DNA of 64,000 nt from Nymphaea colorata. Lineage: Eukaryota; Streptophyta; Magnoliopsida; Nymphaeales; Nymphaeaceae. Both the position numbers and the translations under genes were made by a program. Below, one piece after another: positions 62,233 to 64,000 of the stretch (position 1 is its first letter; every line of letters begins with the position of its first letter). The stretch is from assembly GCF_008831285.2 (NCBI RefSeq), contig NC_045141.1, positions 16,726,106-16,790,105 of the forward strand. The letters are read 5' to 3'. The notes beneath the pieces were generated by a model, which did no database searches, was not told the DNA's origin, and worked only from the letters and a program-made list of their open reading frames with translations.

Positions 62233-64000
62233 CTGAAAAGAAATAGTTATGGAATGCTTCCAAGAGGGTTCTCATAGAAATTTCCAATCACATCAATGAT
62301 TGAACATGGAACGAGGGAAATATGTCATAAATGCAGCTCCACTAGATCCAACAAAAGGAAAGGCAGAGAAACAGAAGACAGTCAAGATGCTAATGGAACG
62401 TTTGAGTAAACTAAGAGACAAAGACAATTTACACATTGAGTAATGAATTTTATGGCTCATGATATTGTTTGTGGCTCCAAAGGAAGAAAGAAAGACAAAG
62501 ACTGCACATAGGATGTAGCTTTTTCATGATATTGTCTGTGGTTATTCCACCCAGACAACAAACCAGATTATTTGAGCTAACAACGAAGTGCATGACTTAT
62601 ATTAGACACTCCATATAAGAATCATGGATGTTGAAAATAGAGTACTACTCAAAATGAAACTTTAGTATGATGACGGGTATCTTTGCCTGGAAAATTAATA
62701 CCCTTGCCTGGAAAATTAGGAAATTTCCTTTTTCATGTTTATTTTGTTTTATGGGTGGCAATTTCTAGATGTGCAAATAAAAGGATGTTTTTTGGTCTGA
62801 GCTTTAGAATAGATTATGAAAGATGAAGTTAAAAAAGTTACCTGTTGATAGCTCCAGAAACAAAAACGTATAACGTATAATCCACAATTATTGAGCAGGT
62901 AAAAGAAGTTCCATGACAAGGCAAACCTAGACATATAAAAGTTTCGTAAAGAAGTTTTTGAATTTCAAAACATCCATAAAATATATCATCATTAACCTAA
63001 ACCTTGGGCTACTAAATTTTTCTAAAATTAGGACCAAGTTTCTGCAGGAATACAAAATGAAAAATTTGATAGTAGTATTAAAACTTTAGATGGAATTATG
63101 TAGGACAATTATCTTACTTGAGAAGAGAACAAAAAAAGCAGATATGATGTAACAATCTGTCCCAAAAAGTGACCCAATTGTCTAGTTTAGTGAAACCCGA
63201 ACCTGCCCTCTATCTGGGTTCGGTTTGCCATAAAAAGAATATGAACCAGGAAAGCTAGTGTGTGCAATCAAAACTTGTAAAACCCTCAAAGCACATAGGG
63301 CATTATAATCTAGGGTATTATACAATATCAACAAGATATGACTATTTTTTATACTGTCAAATAGGGGCTTATAATTTACCCTCCTTAAGGAACACACATC
63401 CATGCATGTGGAACCTAGGACCAAGTGTTGAACTTCACTTTGACATCAACTGTAACAACCCGTGGTCTTTGAAATTGATCAAGTGTCTGATTTGGCAGAG
63501 CCCAACATCCCCCTCAGCTGGCTTGGTTTCAATGCAATGCAACAAAAAGGCTAAGAAGAAAGACAACTAGGGGCATGAGACCGATACTTACAAACCCTTA
63601 TGTATCTTCAATATCATCAATATATGAATCCTCTCACATATACCTTTACATATAAAGAATCGTCAAGGAAGATGCATAAATAGATAAACAGCCTTTTTTA
63701 GAAAACCAGGATATGCTGCATTAAGCTCATTTTGTACTATTCTTTTTCTGCATTAGGCATTAACCACATTTTCCTTATTGAGCAAAAGGAATTTTGGTAC
63801 CTGTGCGGTCAGATCTCAAACTATACTTGTTTTCTGCACTTCTCCTTGTAATAAAAAAAGTTCATAATGCAAATTTCCCACCTAGTTTTGTCTTTAAAGC
63901 ACTTTTCTGTGTCTCTAAATAGTAAGAGATCAGACATTAATGGCTGACAAACTCCAACTAAAAAACAGAAAAACTCTAACCAGGCTTCTATACAGGGTTG
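62233..64000 (-). other. Upstream intron(s) of the kinase gene, no secure exon
   Basis: A kinase exon with HRD and the preceding helix should end just before 62233, but I find no secure one. A weak candidate at about 62841-62890 ends ...SGAINR with a donor of the right phase (AG/GTAACT, joining to G of the next exon). A TGTAACAACCCG word at about 63450 hints at an LTR-like fragment. The rest looks like AT-rich intron DNA. Confidence 0.4.

Overview
This window is nuclear DNA of a flowering plant. The evidence is a Dof transcription factor (a plant-only family), a plant SKU5-similar multicopper-oxidase-like protein, a plant MEKK-type kinase, snRNA promoters with the plant Pol II layout, many introns in AT-rich DNA, and hAT, CACTA and Ty1-copia type elements. 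I cannot name the species. The USE sequence of the snRNA genes departs from the usual plant one.

Left end (1-4000): the first six coding exons of a plastid N-acetyl-gamma-glutamyl-phosphate reductase (ArgC, arginine synthesis), minus strand, running off the left edge.

5.8-23.5 kb: the most striking region, a tandem cluster of eight spliceosomal snRNA genes in the order U5-U2-U5-U2-U5-U2-U5-U2, all on the plus strand. Every gene has its own upstream sequence element (USE) and TATA box at Pol II spacing. All eight share one altered USE (GTCCTGTATCG, against the usual RTCCCACATCG). The U2 copies differ mainly by paired, compensatory changes in their stems, so they look functionally constrained. 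Two or three repeat units also carry broken copies of the 5' end of the neighbouring ArgC gene. A 3.7-kb hAT-like element (9053-12741, 8-bp target duplication) sits inside the cluster and holds captured pieces of a bacterial-type PEP carboxylase gene and of an SP1-like RING ubiquitin ligase gene.

24.4-27.7 kb: a three-exon gene for a predicted plastid membrane protein (resembling EMB1273), probably with a leader intron. 27.7-38.7 kb holds no gene I can name: unassigned AT-rich DNA, simple repeats, an old LTR-type remnant and a GC-rich island at 35.3-36.3 kb.

39.1-40.1 kb: a Dof zinc-finger gene. 45.1-48.7 kb: a complete eight-exon SKU5-similar (SKS) gene, minus strand, lacking the copper ligands of active oxidases. 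51.6-52.0 kb: a small CACTA-type element with a doubled left end. 54.0-58.4 kb: a broken Ty1-copia fossil with both LTRs, minus strand. 58.7-62.2 kb: the 3' six exons of a MEKK-type MAP kinase kinase kinase, minus strand. Its upstream exons were not identified and probably lie beyond the right edge.

The protein genes are unrelated to one another. The only evident functional grouping is the snRNA cluster, whose products (U2 for branch-point recognition, U5 for exon alignment) work in the same spliceosome.
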